Below, one piece after another: positions 1-6,801 of a DNA stretch of 9,118 nt. The notes under the pieces are model-generated. The model saw only the letters and a list, made by a program, of their open reading frames with translations. It was not told where the DNA came from and did not search any database. The translations under genes and the position numbers were made by a program. How positions within the stretch are numbered: position 1 is the stretch's first letter; each line of letters opens with the position of its first letter. Source of the DNA: DASVUC01 sp036387255 (GTDB lineage Bacteria > Planctomycetota > Phycisphaerae > Tepidisphaerales > Tepidisphaeraceae); NCBI GenBank assembly GCA_036387255.1, contig DASVUC010000063.1:1-9118 (forward strand), read 5' to 3'.

Positions 1-902
1 CGGATCGAACACTTCGGCTTGAAGATCAAATCCAGCAGCGTCGCCAGCGCCCCCAGCCGCGTCTTCCCTCCCCCGCGCGGCGCCCAAACCACCACGTCCT
101 TCGCCGGCTCAAAAAACGCGCTCCGCACGTAATCAAACGGCGCATCATGATGCGCACAAACACTCACACGTGGAATGTGCAGCCCCAGCTTCCGCTTGAT
201 CCAATCATGCAGTTCATCGTCATTCAGCGGACATTCTCCCCGCGCCCCTTCCCCCCTCCGCACCCGATTCACCGTCACCGGCACAATCGCCGACTCCGGC
301 GCGCTCACCACTGTCGGCTCATGCGGAGGCAACGCCTTCGTCGCGCTAACCTCCCCCGTTTCCCGAAGCGCCAGCGCCGTCACGCCTGTGTCACCTCCAC
401 CCTTCCTCTCCCACCAGTAATAAAACGGCTTCCCCTCCTCCACCACCCGATGCCGAGTCATCCCCGCGCGCTCCAGGAACGGAATCGCCCGCCCCATCAT
501 TGCAAACGACTCGATATACCTCACCGGCGTCTCGCGCAGGATCTTCCGCACGATTTCCGTCGCCAGCCCCGCGCCGCGAAACTTCGGATGCACCACCACC
601 CGCGCGATGTTCCGCAGGTTCTGATTGATCCACTTGATCTTCTCCCCGTCATACCGCTCCTTCGCCAGCGAGAACGCCTCCTCCCGCGCCGTCGACGACA
701 GTGTCGGATACGTCACCACCCCCACGCCCACCACCTGAGCCTCGCCTCCTTCTTCATCGTCATACATCGCCCGCCAAACCCCCGCCACCAGCGCCGGCGC
801 CTTGTCCACATAATGAAACCGCGCCAGCTTCTCGTAATCCTCCTTCACCCCACGCTCAATCCAAATTCTCCCCGGCAACCACTCCCCATAAGCGCAAACC
901 AT
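1..902 (-). CDS. GNAT acetyltransferase fused to a terminase-like P-loop ATPase (partial, runs off left edge)
   Basis: The minus frame is open from ATG at 902 to base 1 (about 300 codons) and has no stop inside the window. Residues about 1-165 are a GNAT domain: a hydrophobic strand with VVGVGVVTYP, then the acetyl-CoA loop RVVVHPKFRGAGLATEI (residues 101-117, core RGAGLA), then YIESFAMMGRAIPFLERAGM. This resembles the acetyltransferase half of COG2401 proteins (ABC ATPase fused to GNAT), including an FHY motif near residues 29-31. A low-complexity linker (about 168-225) follows. A second domain begins at about 230, with DVVVWAPRGGGKTRLGALAT (269-288), a Walker A typical of phage large-terminase ATPases (basic residue, then GGGKT). 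A GGGGAGGG ribosome site lies 7 nt upstream of the ATG. The GNAT call is firm. The terminase call rests on about 35 residues around Walker A, because Walker B and the nuclease domain are outside the window. The substrate is unknown. Confidence 0.8.
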   Translation of the reverse strand, partial: MVCAYGEWLPGRIWIERGVKEDYEKLARFHYVDKAPALVAGVWRAMYDDEEGGEAQVVGVGVVTYPTLSSTAREEAFSLAKERYDGEKIKWINQNLRNIARVVVHPKFRGAGLATEIVRKILRETPVRYIESFAMMGRAIPFLERAGMTRHRVVEEGKPFYYWWERKGGGDTGVTALALRETGEVSATKALPPHEPTVVSAPESAIVPVTVNRVRRGEGARGECPLNDDELHDWIKRKLGLHIPRVSVCAHHDAPFDYVRSAFFEPAKDVVVWAPRGGGKTRLGALATLLDLIFKPKCSI

Positions 903-909
903 CACTGGT

Positions 910-917
910 CCCTCCCC
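910..917 (-). promoter_or_regulatory. Ribosome binding site of the GNAT/terminase-like gene
   Basis: On the minus strand GGGGAGGG lies 7 nt before the ATG at 902. This fixes the start of the GNAT protein. It also falls in the stretch that would be the 3' end of the ABC gene if the repeat-bounded segment were absent, as expected for translational coupling. Confidence 0.6.
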
Positions 918-948
918 AAAGAACTTAAATTGTTCGAGCACTTCTCTG

Positions 949-976
949 CGTCAGCCGCAACGCTACGCGTTGCGCG
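949..976. repeat. 28-bp direct repeat, copy A (palindromic core)
   Basis: Identical over 28 bases to 5340-5367 in the same orientation, with mismatches immediately on both sides. The core CGCAACGC-TAC-GCGTTGCG (956-974) is an 8-bp stem with a 3-nt loop, typical of REP-like dispersed palindromes. The TAG stop of the large secreted protein (963-965) lies inside the core, so that protein's last residues come from the repeat. Confidence 0.9.
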
Positions 977-3900
977 TCTTTCGCATCCCCAATTGTCGTC
1001 GTCTCCGCGTCCCCATCATCCCCACCCCCATCATCACCACTCCCACCGCCCCCGGTTCCGGTACCACGACCGCTCCCGCAGCCGCCATTCCACTCGCACT
1101 CATCCCATTCACACTCCTCCCCAAATTCGAATCAACCGCAATGTAATCATCCGGCGTCACCGTGCCGCTGAAGTCAAAGTCCCCACTGATCCACCCCTCT
1201 CCCGGCGCAACGGCTCTGCCTAAGTTCGAATCCACCGCCAGGTAATCATCCGCCGTCACCTGCCCATTCAGATCCGCATCCCCAAACACCGTATACACCC
1301 CCACGATCGCGGTCGATGAAATCGTCGTCCCGCTCCCAAACGGATAATCCGTCGCCCCCACCAGAGCATTATCAAACAGAGCCAGAATAGTGTTGCCAGC
1401 AGTTTGTCCCTTGCTCGAGATCAGCCCCGTCTTGCTCGTGTCGACGCTGTCGGAGTACCCCGCCATCACCAAGTTCCGCACATCACCGAAACTCATCCCG
1501 CTGACCACCAGATCGTTATCATTCAGATCCAGGGTCGTCCCCGCAGCCAGGCTCAAGGTGTTCACATAGCTCACCCGATCCGCAGCACCACTCGCCCGCA
1601 CATCGATTCGTCCCGCAGCGATCTTCAGATTCCCCGCCGCCAGTCGATTCACCGTCAGCTTCCCCGCACCCAGCTTGTTGAAGTCCCCGCTTCCCCCGTC
1701 GATGTTGCCAACAGACGAGTTGAACCCGTTGGTGTCAATGTTCCCGCTCCCCCCGCTCATCGTCACCTTCCGCGTCCCCGTCACCGCGCCGCTCGTCACC
1801 AGCGTTCCGCCGCCAAACTCCAGCACCGCAGACGCAGCGCCCAGCGCATTGTTACCGTTCACCACCACAACGCCGTCATTGATCCCGAGCTTCCCGCCGA
1901 ACGAATTCTTCCCCGAAAGCAAAAGCTTCCCCGCCCCCAGCTTCACGATGCCGGCCGTCGATCCTCCCCCGATCCCCGCCGCCACCTCCACATCCACATC
2001 CTCCGGCCCATCGCCGATATTCCAATTCCCCACCCTGCCATTCAAATCCACCGTCCCCGCCAGATCCCCGGGCGCAACATTCCCGCTGAGGATGTGCGCC
2101 GCTGCCAGCGTGCCGGTGTAGTTCAAATCCCCCCGCAGCAGCAACTTCGCGGGCGTAAACGTCTCGCTCGCCAGCAGGATCGACCCTCCCTCCACCGTCG
2201 TATTCGCCAGCGCATCCAGCGTCGCCCCCGCCGCCACATTGAACACGCCCGTCGGCTTCAAGAGCGCGCTCCCTGCCGGCGTGCCCACCGCCACCGTCCG
2301 CATCGTTTTCACGTTCACCGTCCCCGCATTGCTGAACGACGAAATCAACGTCTTGGCATTCGTGTTCACGATCCCAGTCGCATCGTTCACCAGCGTCCCC
2401 GTGATGGTCCGCTGCGCATCGTTCGGGCTCGCCAGCGTCGTGATGATCCCGCTGTTCACATACCCGCTCGGCACCGACAAACTCAACGGCTGCTCCACTC
2501 CCGGACTCGCCAGCGTCACCGTCCCCGCGTTCCCCGTCCCGTTGAAGCTCCAACTGAAGCTGCTGCTGAACGTCGCACTCGGTTGCAGCGCCACATCGAT
2601 CCCTGTCGGTATCGCGTTCGCCACGCTTCCCGAACTTGACGCCACAAGCTGGAACTTCGCCGGGTTCACCGTCGAGATCATCGACAGCGACCCCGCCACC
2701 CGCACCGGGTTCGCCCCGTTGATCGTCCCGCCCGTGTAGCTGAACTGTCCCGCCGTCAGCGTCCCGTCCACCGTCAGCGTACCCGCCTTCTGCTGGAACA
2801 CCGAGTTCGTCGAGATCGACCGATTCGCCAGCACCGTAAACTGCCCGCTGTTGGTCACCGTTTGCAGCACATCCCCTACACCGCCCGCCGTGACCGTTCC
2901 CGCCGGCGCATTGGTGATCGACTGGCTCACCGTGTGCGATCCGCCCGAGCCGATTAAAAAGTTCACCGTCCCAGTGTTCGCGATCGTCGGCCCCGAAACG
3001 TTCGACGCCCCAAGCGTGTTGCTCGTGAAGTTCAGCGCCCCCGCGTTGTTGTACGTGTTGCTCACGTTGGCACTTAAGACCGTGCTCCCGATCGCGGTCA
3101 GCGTCAGCCCCGCAGGGTTCGATCCGATGATCGACGACGACGGCGCCAGCGAGACGTTCCCACTCGCCGACCCTCCCGAGTAGTTGAACGCATTTGCCGC
3201 CAGCGCCCCATCCAGAGTCAGGGTCCCGCCACTCTGGTTGAAGATGTTGTTCACATACAGCACCTTCCCACTCGGAACTGTGAGCCTCCCCTGGTTCGTC
3301 ACGGTACCGCTGATCGTCGTGCTCGCGTTGAAGCTGGCGCTCCCGCTCACGCTGTTCGTAAACGAACTCGCGATCGTTCGCGTGCCGTCCCCGAAAGGCC
3401 CACCGCTCACCGTGAACGTCCCATTGTTCGTAAACGTCGATCCGCTCGTCGATAAGCTGATGGCGTTGTACGAGTTGAAGCTCGAAAGCGCCACCGTCCC
3501 ATTGTTCACGTTCGGGAACAAGCTGAATGTGGAAGCCCCCGACACCGTCGGCCCCGGCTCCATCCGGAGTGTCACGCCCGCAGGAACATTCCCACTGATC
3601 AACGCGCCATTCCCGCTCACGACAAACGTCCCACTCGCCGGCGAAGGCAAGCTTCCCCCGCCGCTCGCTGTCTTGCTCCCAAGCGAGAGCAGCGGCTGCG
3701 TCGATGACAGGTAAACCGTCCCGCTGATCAGCCCACCTGTGTACGAAAACGTTGGCACCGCCAGGATGCCCTCGAGGTTCATCGTCCCCGCGCTCTGCGT
3801 CACGTTCCCCGTCACCGTCAGCGTCTTCCCCGCCGCCACCGAAACCGTCCCGCTGTTCAGCAAGGACGTCATCGCGCCGTTGGCCTGGAAGTCCAGCACC

Positions 3901-5045
3901 CCGCTCGGCCGGTTGTCCATGATCCCGCTCAGCGACCGCGTCGCCGTATCACTCCCCAGCGCCGGCACGATGCTGAACGTCCCGCTGTTCGTCAGCGTTC
4001 CCGTCCAACCCAGGCTCACCCCGTTGTTGTTCAGCGACGAACCCACCTTCACCAGCCCGCTGTTCGCCGCCGCCAGCGTCGGCCCGCCGCCAACCACGCT
4101 GACGTTCAACCACGTCGCGTTCATCGCGATCCCGCTCGTGTTGGTGGGCGCCAGCGACAGTGTCGCCCCGCTCGGCAGGTTCCCCGAGAACGACGCGCTC
4201 GTCCCATTCACCAGGAAATGCCCGCTCCCAGTAATCGCCGTGTCGGCGCCGAAGTTGATCAACCCACCGAACGGCACGTTCACCGTCCCGTTCACCTTCC
4301 CCGCGTTGTAATTGAATCGCCCGCTCTGCCCCAGGTTCAGCGTCCCCTGCACGTCGAACGTCCCGCCGTTGACGTTGTAGATCCCAAACGGATTTCCCGT
4401 CACCGTCACGTGCGAGGGGATCGTCACTACGCCGCTGCTCGCAAACGAATTTCCCAGCGACGTGTTCGCATTGATGTATAGCGCGGCGCCCTGCGCCACC
4501 GAGATCGGAATGTTCTGGCTCAGAACCCCGCCGCTGTCCGTCCTCACCGTTCCCTCGTTTACAAACAGCGGCGTCGCAAGCGACGAAGGCTGCGACAGCA
4601 GCATCGTCCCCGCGCCCCACTTCACAATCCCCAGCGAGCTCGATGCGTGCAGCGCAGTCGAAAAGCTCGCGCTCGAGTTGATCGTCATCCCCCCGTTCAT
4701 CGTGATCGAACCGCCCGTAAAGCTATACCCCGGCGAATCGATGATCAGCCCATCCGCAGTCAGCGCGCCCGCCGACGTGCTCACCGTCACAGCACCGCCG
4801 GTTCCTCCAAGGTAAGCAATGCTGTTGTTCGTCCAGGAGACATTCCCCACCCCGTCATGCCACCCCACATTGGTCGCGTCCAGTGTCCATGTCCCTTCGC
4901 CGCCCTGCGCTCCCGCAGTCGCCCCGTCCCCATCCCAGCTCAAGATCGCTGCCCGCGCGCCCGTGCTCAACCTGACCCCCAGCACCGCCGCCGCCAGCGC
5001 AGCCGATTTCCTCATCCCCAACTTCAATCGCTTTGCTTGCCCCAT
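963..5045 (-). CDS. Giant secreted beta-helix protein with autotransporter-type repeats, dockerin I and PEP-CTERM tail
   Basis: 1360 residues, exported and probably surface-bound. A signal peptide covers about residues 1-32: basic residues K5-K13, hydrophobic SAALAAAVLGV, and a likely cut after GARA. A Ser/Gly/Thr/Asn-rich beta-strand region follows. It contains at least three long divergent units, at about 396-447, 582-633 and 730-780, each running from N(S/Q)G through (A/S/G)GTxxxxGxLxxxxFxYxGG to a Gly/Asn turn. Residues about 1018-1150 carry autotransporter-associated strand repeats with KLGAGKLLLSG and KLGAGKLTV. A type I dockerin (1254-1310) has two calcium loops, DADLNGQVTADD and DFDFSGTVTPDD. 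The PEP-CTERM sorting signal is VVVPEPGAVG (1326-1335), a short hydrophobic stretch, and RRRR (1347-1350). There is no outer-membrane barrel domain, so it is not a true autotransporter. An exosortase-type system would be expected to process the tail. AGGAG 6 nt upstream supports the start. The tail extends 10 residues past the Arg cluster because of the repeat at 949-976. Ligand and role are unknown. Confidence 0.9.
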   Translation of the reverse strand: MGQAKRLKLGMRKSAALAAAVLGVRLSTGARAAILSWDGDGATAGAQGGEGTWTLDATNVGWHDGVGNVSWTNNSIAYLGGTGGAVTVSTSAGALTADGLIIDSPGYSFTGGSITMNGGMTINSSASFSTALHASSSLGIVKWGAGTMLLSQPSSLATPLFVNEGTVRTDSGGVLSQNIPISVAQGAALYINANTSLGNSFASSGVVTIPSHVTVTGNPFGIYNVNGGTFDVQGTLNLGQSGRFNYNAGKVNGTVNVPFGGLINFGADTAITGSGHFLVNGTSASFSGNLPSGATLSLAPTNTSGIAMNATWLNVSVVGGGPTLAAANSGLVKVGSSLNNNGVSLGWTGTLTNSGTFSIVPALGSDTATRSLSGIMDNRPSGVLDFQANGAMTSLLNSGTVSVAAGKTLTVTGNVTQSAGTMNLEGILAVPTFSYTGGLISGTVYLSSTQPLLSLGSKTASGGGSLPSPASGTFVVSGNGALISGNVPAGVTLRMEPGPTVSGASTFSLFPNVNNGTVALSSFNSYNAISLSTSGSTFTNNGTFTVSGGPFGDGTRTIASSFTNSVSGSASFNASTTISGTVTNQGRLTVPSGKVLYVNNIFNQSGGTLTLDGALAANAFNYSGGSASGNVSLAPSSSIIGSNPAGLTLTAIGSTVLSANVSNTYNNAGALNFTSNTLGASNVSGPTIANTGTVNFLIGSGGSHTVSQSITNAPAGTVTAGGVGDVLQTVTNSGQFTVLANRSISTNSVFQQKAGTLTVDGTLTAGQFSYTGGTINGANPVRVAGSLSMISTVNPAKFQLVASSSGSVANAIPTGIDVALQPSATFSSSFSWSFNGTGNAGTVTLASPGVEQPLSLSVPSGYVNSGIITTLASPNDAQRTITGTLVNDATGIVNTNAKTLISSFSNAGTVNVKTMRTVAVGTPAGSALLKPTGVFNVAAGATLDALANTTVEGGSILLASETFTPAKLLLRGDLNYTGTLAAAHILSGNVAPGDLAGTVDLNGRVGNWNIGDGPEDVDVEVAAGIGGGSTAGIVKLGAGKLLLSGKNSFGGKLGINDGVVVVNGNNALGAASAVLEFGGGTLVTSGAVTGTRKVTMSGGSGNIDTNGFNSSVGNIDGGSGDFNKLGAGKLTVNRLAAGNLKIAAGRIDVRASGAADRVSYVNTLSLAAGTTLDLNDNDLVVSGMSFGDVRNLVMAGYSDSVDTSKTGLISSKGQTAGNTILALFDNALVGATDYPFGSGTTISSTAIVGVYTVFGDADLNGQVTADDYLAVDSNLGRAVAPGEGWISGDFDFSGTVTPDDYIAVDSNLGRSVNGMSASGMAAAGAVVVPEPGAVGVVMMGVGMMGTRRRRQLGMRKTRNA

Positions 5046-5051
5046 GAATCA

Positions 5052-5056
5052 CTCCT
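5052..5056 (-). promoter_or_regulatory. Ribosome binding site of the secreted PEP-CTERM protein
   Basis: AGGAG on the minus strand with a 6-nt gap to the ATG at 5045. It favours this start over the in-frame Met 10 codons later (5015), which would still leave a usable signal peptide. Confidence 0.65.
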
Positions 5057-5082
5057 GGCGCGCCCGTGATGTGGCGTGACTC

Positions 5083-5105
5083 GCTCGCCGCAGCGCAGCG
5101 GGAGC
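5083..5105. repeat. Imperfect hairpin in the 5' leader of the secreted-protein gene
   Basis: GCTC-g-CCGC, a 6-nt loop, then GCGG-GAGC form an 8-bp stem with one bulged base. It lies about 38 bp upstream of the ATG of the secreted-protein gene. It could be a dispersed GC-rich repeat or a leader structure. No sequence beyond the fold supports a regulatory role. Confidence 0.35.
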
Positions 5106-5225
5106 GCACCCTCTATTCAACCCCACACCCCGCCCCTCCGCAAACAAAAAATCCACCCACCGCCATACGAAACCCTCCCCTCCGCCCATCTTCCCACGAG
5201 CTTCGTCTCTCCCCCCTCCTCCCCC

Positions 5226-5294
5226 TCTCCCGATACTCCGGAAGTTCTCCCTCGTTCCGCTCTCCCGGTCCTCCGGGAGAGGGTAGGGTGAGGG
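5226..5294. repeat. Pyrimidine-rich hairpin repeat, two tandem imperfect copies
   Basis: TCTCCCGG-TCCT-CCGGGAGA (5261-5280) is a perfect 8-bp stem, 9 with the flanking C/G pair, followed by GGGTAGGGTGAGGG (5281-5294). A degenerate copy matching 16 of 19 bases lies 35 bp earlier (5226-5244). Read on the minus strand this gives CCCTCACCCTACCCTCTCCCGG, the same arrangement as the repeat at the right window edge. It lies in the 277-bp gap between the ABC gene stop and the secreted-protein start. It has no T tract, so it is not a standard terminator. Confidence 0.7.
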
Positions 5295-5322
5295 CTCTTC
5301 CCGTCCACCAAAACCCCTCACT

Positions 5323-6003
5323 TCACCATCCACCTCTCCCGTCAGCCGCAACGCTACGCGTTGCGCGATCCCCCGACCCCACCTCAACCACCCCAAAATC
5401 ACACCGCACCTTCACATCCGCCCCCAGCGCCGGCTCCAGGTCATTCCGCGCCGTCGCCACCACCACCGACGCTTTCTTCAGTTGATCGACGCTCCGCCTC
5501 AGGCACCGGCACACCACCCGCGCCGTCAGCAGGTCCAGCACCGAGCAAAACTCATCCGAAACGATCACGGCATTTTTGTGATGCTGCGCTTGCCACAGCG
5601 CCATCGCCCATCTCAGGCGCCAGCGCTGGCCTTCACTCAGTTCCGTCGGGCGCCGCAGGTACGTCCACACCTCGCCAAGCCCCAGCCGGCCGAGCATCGC
5701 CAGCACCTCCTCCAGTTCCTCCTCCTCAAAACAGTCCACGGTCATCACGTCCGGCAGCCGAATCCGATCCACATGAATCCACGTCCGATTCTTCTGTTTC
5801 CGCTGCATTCTCCGCAAAAGCGAAGACTTGCCCGACCCGCTCGCGCCCGTGATCGCCGTGATCGTCCCGGGCGCCAGCGCCAGCTCCGGCGTCTCGACCT
5901 CCGCCTGCGCCACGCCCACCTTGCCGCCCTTGCCCTTGATGCCGAACCACTCCATCACTTTCTTCGCCCGCTCGCTCAACACCTCTCCCGTTTGCCGCTT
6001 CAT
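5323..6003 (-). CDS. Soluble ABC-type ATPase, COG2401-like (ABC half of the ABC/acetyltransferase family)
   Basis: 226 residues, a single nucleotide-binding domain with no membrane segment. Walker A is GASGSGKS (53-60), the signature motif is LSEGQ (122-126) inside ELSEGQRWRLRWAMAL, and Walker B is AVIVSDE (145-151). The switch region reads VVVATARND (180-188), with Arg at 186 where most ABC ATPases have the H-loop histidine. The start is set by AAAGGAGG 8 nt upstream of the ATG at 6003. The frame extends upstream to 6087, but that part is antisense to the ASCH gene. With no permease nearby and a GNAT gene downstream, it is more likely a nucleic-acid-linked or regulatory ATPase than a transporter subunit. 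The last residues, RATRSVAADGRGGW, lie mostly in or beyond the 28-bp repeat. The natural C terminus has probably been replaced. Confidence 0.85.
   Translation of the reverse strand: MKRQTGEVLSERAKKVMEWFGIKGKGGKVGVAQAEVETPELALAPGTITAITGASGSGKSSLLRRMQRKQKNRTWIHVDRIRLPDVMTVDCFEEEELEEVLAMLGRLGLGEVWTYLRRPTELSEGQRWRLRWAMALWQAQHHKNAVIVSDEFCSVLDLLTARVVCRCLRRSVDQLKKASVVVATARNDLEPALGADVKVRCDFGVVEVGSGDRATRSVAADGRGGW
5340..5367. repeat. 28-bp direct repeat, copy B (palindromic core)
   Basis: Perfect match to 949-976, with the same 8-bp stem and TAC loop at 5347-5365. Read on the minus strand it is in frame inside the ABC ATPase gene and encodes RATRSVAAD, residues 213-221. Confidence 0.9.
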
Positions 6004-6011
6004 CTTGCTAT

Positions 6012-6019
6012 CCTCCTTT
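6012..6019 (-). promoter_or_regulatory. Ribosome binding site of the ABC ATPase
   Basis: AAAGGAGG on the minus strand, 8 nt before ATG 6003. It selects this start over upstream in-frame codons to 6087. The site occupies part of the 22-bp gap between the head-to-head ABC and ASCH starts, so the ABC transcript must begin inside the ASCH coding region. Confidence 0.75.
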
Positions 6020-6025
6020 GCGCTC

Positions 6026-6364
6026 ATGTCCCAGCTCCACTTCAAGAAATGCTTCTGGCCGATGATCATGAGCGGCCAGAAACGCACGACGATCCGCAGG
6101 TGGAACGCCCCCCGCGTAAAACCTCAATCCCGCGCCTGGGCGCCCGGACTCGGATGGCTGTTCGTCGAATCCGTTGAGCAGATCGACCTCAAAAAGCTCA
6201 CCCTCGCCGACGCCGAGGCCGATGGTTTTGCCTCGGTGGTGTCGATGCAAAAAACGCTTTTCGACTTTTACCCCGACTACAAAACCGATGGCCGAAACTG
6301 GTTCCGCGTGACCTTCCGCCCCGAGCAGATCCAGCAGCCCGCCCCCACGCTCTTTTCTCAGTAA
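6026..6364 (+). CDS. ASCH-domain protein
   Basis: 112 residues, the size of a single ASCH domain (PUA-like fold, RNA- or nucleotide-binding family). The N-terminal strand and helix, LHFKKCFWPMIMSGQKRTTIRRW (residues 4-26), carry the family GxKxxTxR pattern. Next come a basic loop, a central strand (WLFVESVEQI), a helix region with LTLADAEADGF, YPDY, and the last strand NWFRVTF. Aligned by eye with E. coli YqfB, an ASCH N4-acetylcytidine amidohydrolase, Lys19 and Thr22 fall on YqfB's Lys21 and Thr24. An acidic residue lies in the AEADGF segment near YqfB's third catalytic residue. The plus frame is open from 5828, but ATG 6026 is chosen because the domain begins there and the earlier part is antisense to the ABC gene. 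No Shine-Dalgarno is visible, so it may be leaderless. It overlaps the HTH gene tail to tail by 7 bp. Confidence 0.8.
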   Translation: MSQLHFKKCFWPMIMSGQKRTTIRRWNAPRVKPQSRAWAPGLGWLFVESVEQIDLKKLTLADAEADGFASVVSMQKTLFDFYPDYKTDGRNWFRVTFRPEQIQQPAPTLFSQ

Positions 6365-6801
6365 ACCGTTTCCCAAAGCCGCTTGGCCGCGCCCAGGCCC
6401 TGGTGCCAGGCGGTCAGAAACTCCAGGCGCTTCTTCACTTCCCTGGGCCCCATGCCGTGCTTCTGCCCGATCTCTTTACAGTTCATCCCCAGCAGCAGCC
6501 GCTCGACGCCCATCTGCCGCAGGTCCGCGGGCAGCGGGCATTTTTCGTTCATAAGCGAGATGACCACCGGGTCGTAAAGCCGGCGGCAAAGTTTGTCGAT
6601 TCGCCGGCAGACATTCCCCGGCGTGCGCTTGAGCAATTCGGCAATCCGACGTTTGGGCGTGTTGCGGAGGACGAGTTCGATGAGCAGGCGGTCCTGCTCG
6701 GGCAGGAGCGCCGCGCGCTTGAGCGCGGCCTTGAGGCGCTGCTGATTGTCCGGCACTTCCCGATGCGCGTGCTCGAGCACGTAATTCGTTACAGTTCTCA
6801 T
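6358..6801 (-). CDS. Small protein with two predicted helix-turn-helix segments
   Basis: 147 residues, no named family recognised. Segment 1 (about 32-74), LPEQDRLLIELVLRNTPKRR onward, resembles a sigma-70 region 4-like HTH: an acidic/Leu first helix, then RRIAELLKRTPGNVCRRIDK as turn and recognition helix. Segment 2 (about 92-132) has the same layout, with VERLLLGMNCKEIGQKHGMG then PREVKKRLEFL. Possible roles are a transcription regulator of the cluster or a small-terminase-like DNA-binding partner of the terminase-like ATPase. ATG 6801 is preferred over TTG 6819 because GAGGGAAGGG lies just before it. The stop overlaps the end of the ASCH gene by 7 bp. It starts toward the spacer upstream of the membrane fusion gene, so it has its own promoter region there. 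Confidence 0.75.
   Translation of the reverse strand: MRTVTNYVLEHAHREVPDNQQRLKAALKRAALLPEQDRLLIELVLRNTPKRRIAELLKRTPGNVCRRIDKLCRRLYDPVVISLMNEKCPLPADLRQMGVERLLLGMNCKEIGQKHGMGPREVKKRLEFLTAWHQGLGAAKRLWETVY

Larger units (their letters stand above)
949..5367. other. 4.4-kb segment bounded by 28-bp direct repeats, probable insertion
   Basis: The segment holds the large secreted-protein gene with its own ribosome site and upstream region. It separates two co-directional genes (ABC ATPase and GNAT/terminase-like) that belong to one protein family context. The period between repeat copies is 4391 bp. On paper, recombination between the copies removes the secreted-protein gene. The ABC frame then continues for 15 sense codons to a TGA at 904-902 that overlaps the GNAT ATG as TGATG. 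No transposase or integrase is present, so recombination between dispersed repeats is more likely than classical transposition. Whether this is an insertion or two independent repeat insertions is inference. Confidence 0.5.

Noticed and set aside
975..1010. Echo of the N-terminal LGMRK at the C terminus (LGMRKTRNA) of the secreted protein
   Set aside because: The shared DNA is only about 9 bp plus scattered matches and is easily chance.
147..1223. Long plus-strand open frame (358 codons)
   Set aside because: His/Pro/Arg-rich low-complexity translation, antisense to the GNAT fusion and the end of the secreted-protein gene. It is a compositional shadow.
1404..2639. Long plus-strand open frame (411 codons) inside the secreted-protein gene
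   Set aside because: Arg/His/Pro-rich with no motif. The opposite strand has a clear signal peptide, repeats, dockerin and PEP tail.
1700..4400. CRISPR-like or tandem DNA repeats inside the secreted-protein gene
   Set aside because: The recurring words come from degenerate protein repeats. There are no exact repeats at regular spacing with unique spacers.
963..5045. Reading the large protein as a true autotransporter (type V secretion)
   Set aside because: No C-terminal outer-membrane barrel. It ends in a dockerin and PEP-CTERM tail, and only the strand repeats are autotransporter-like.
6008..6376. Minus-strand frame antisense to ASCH
   Set aside because: No motif. The plus strand gives a complete ASCH domain.
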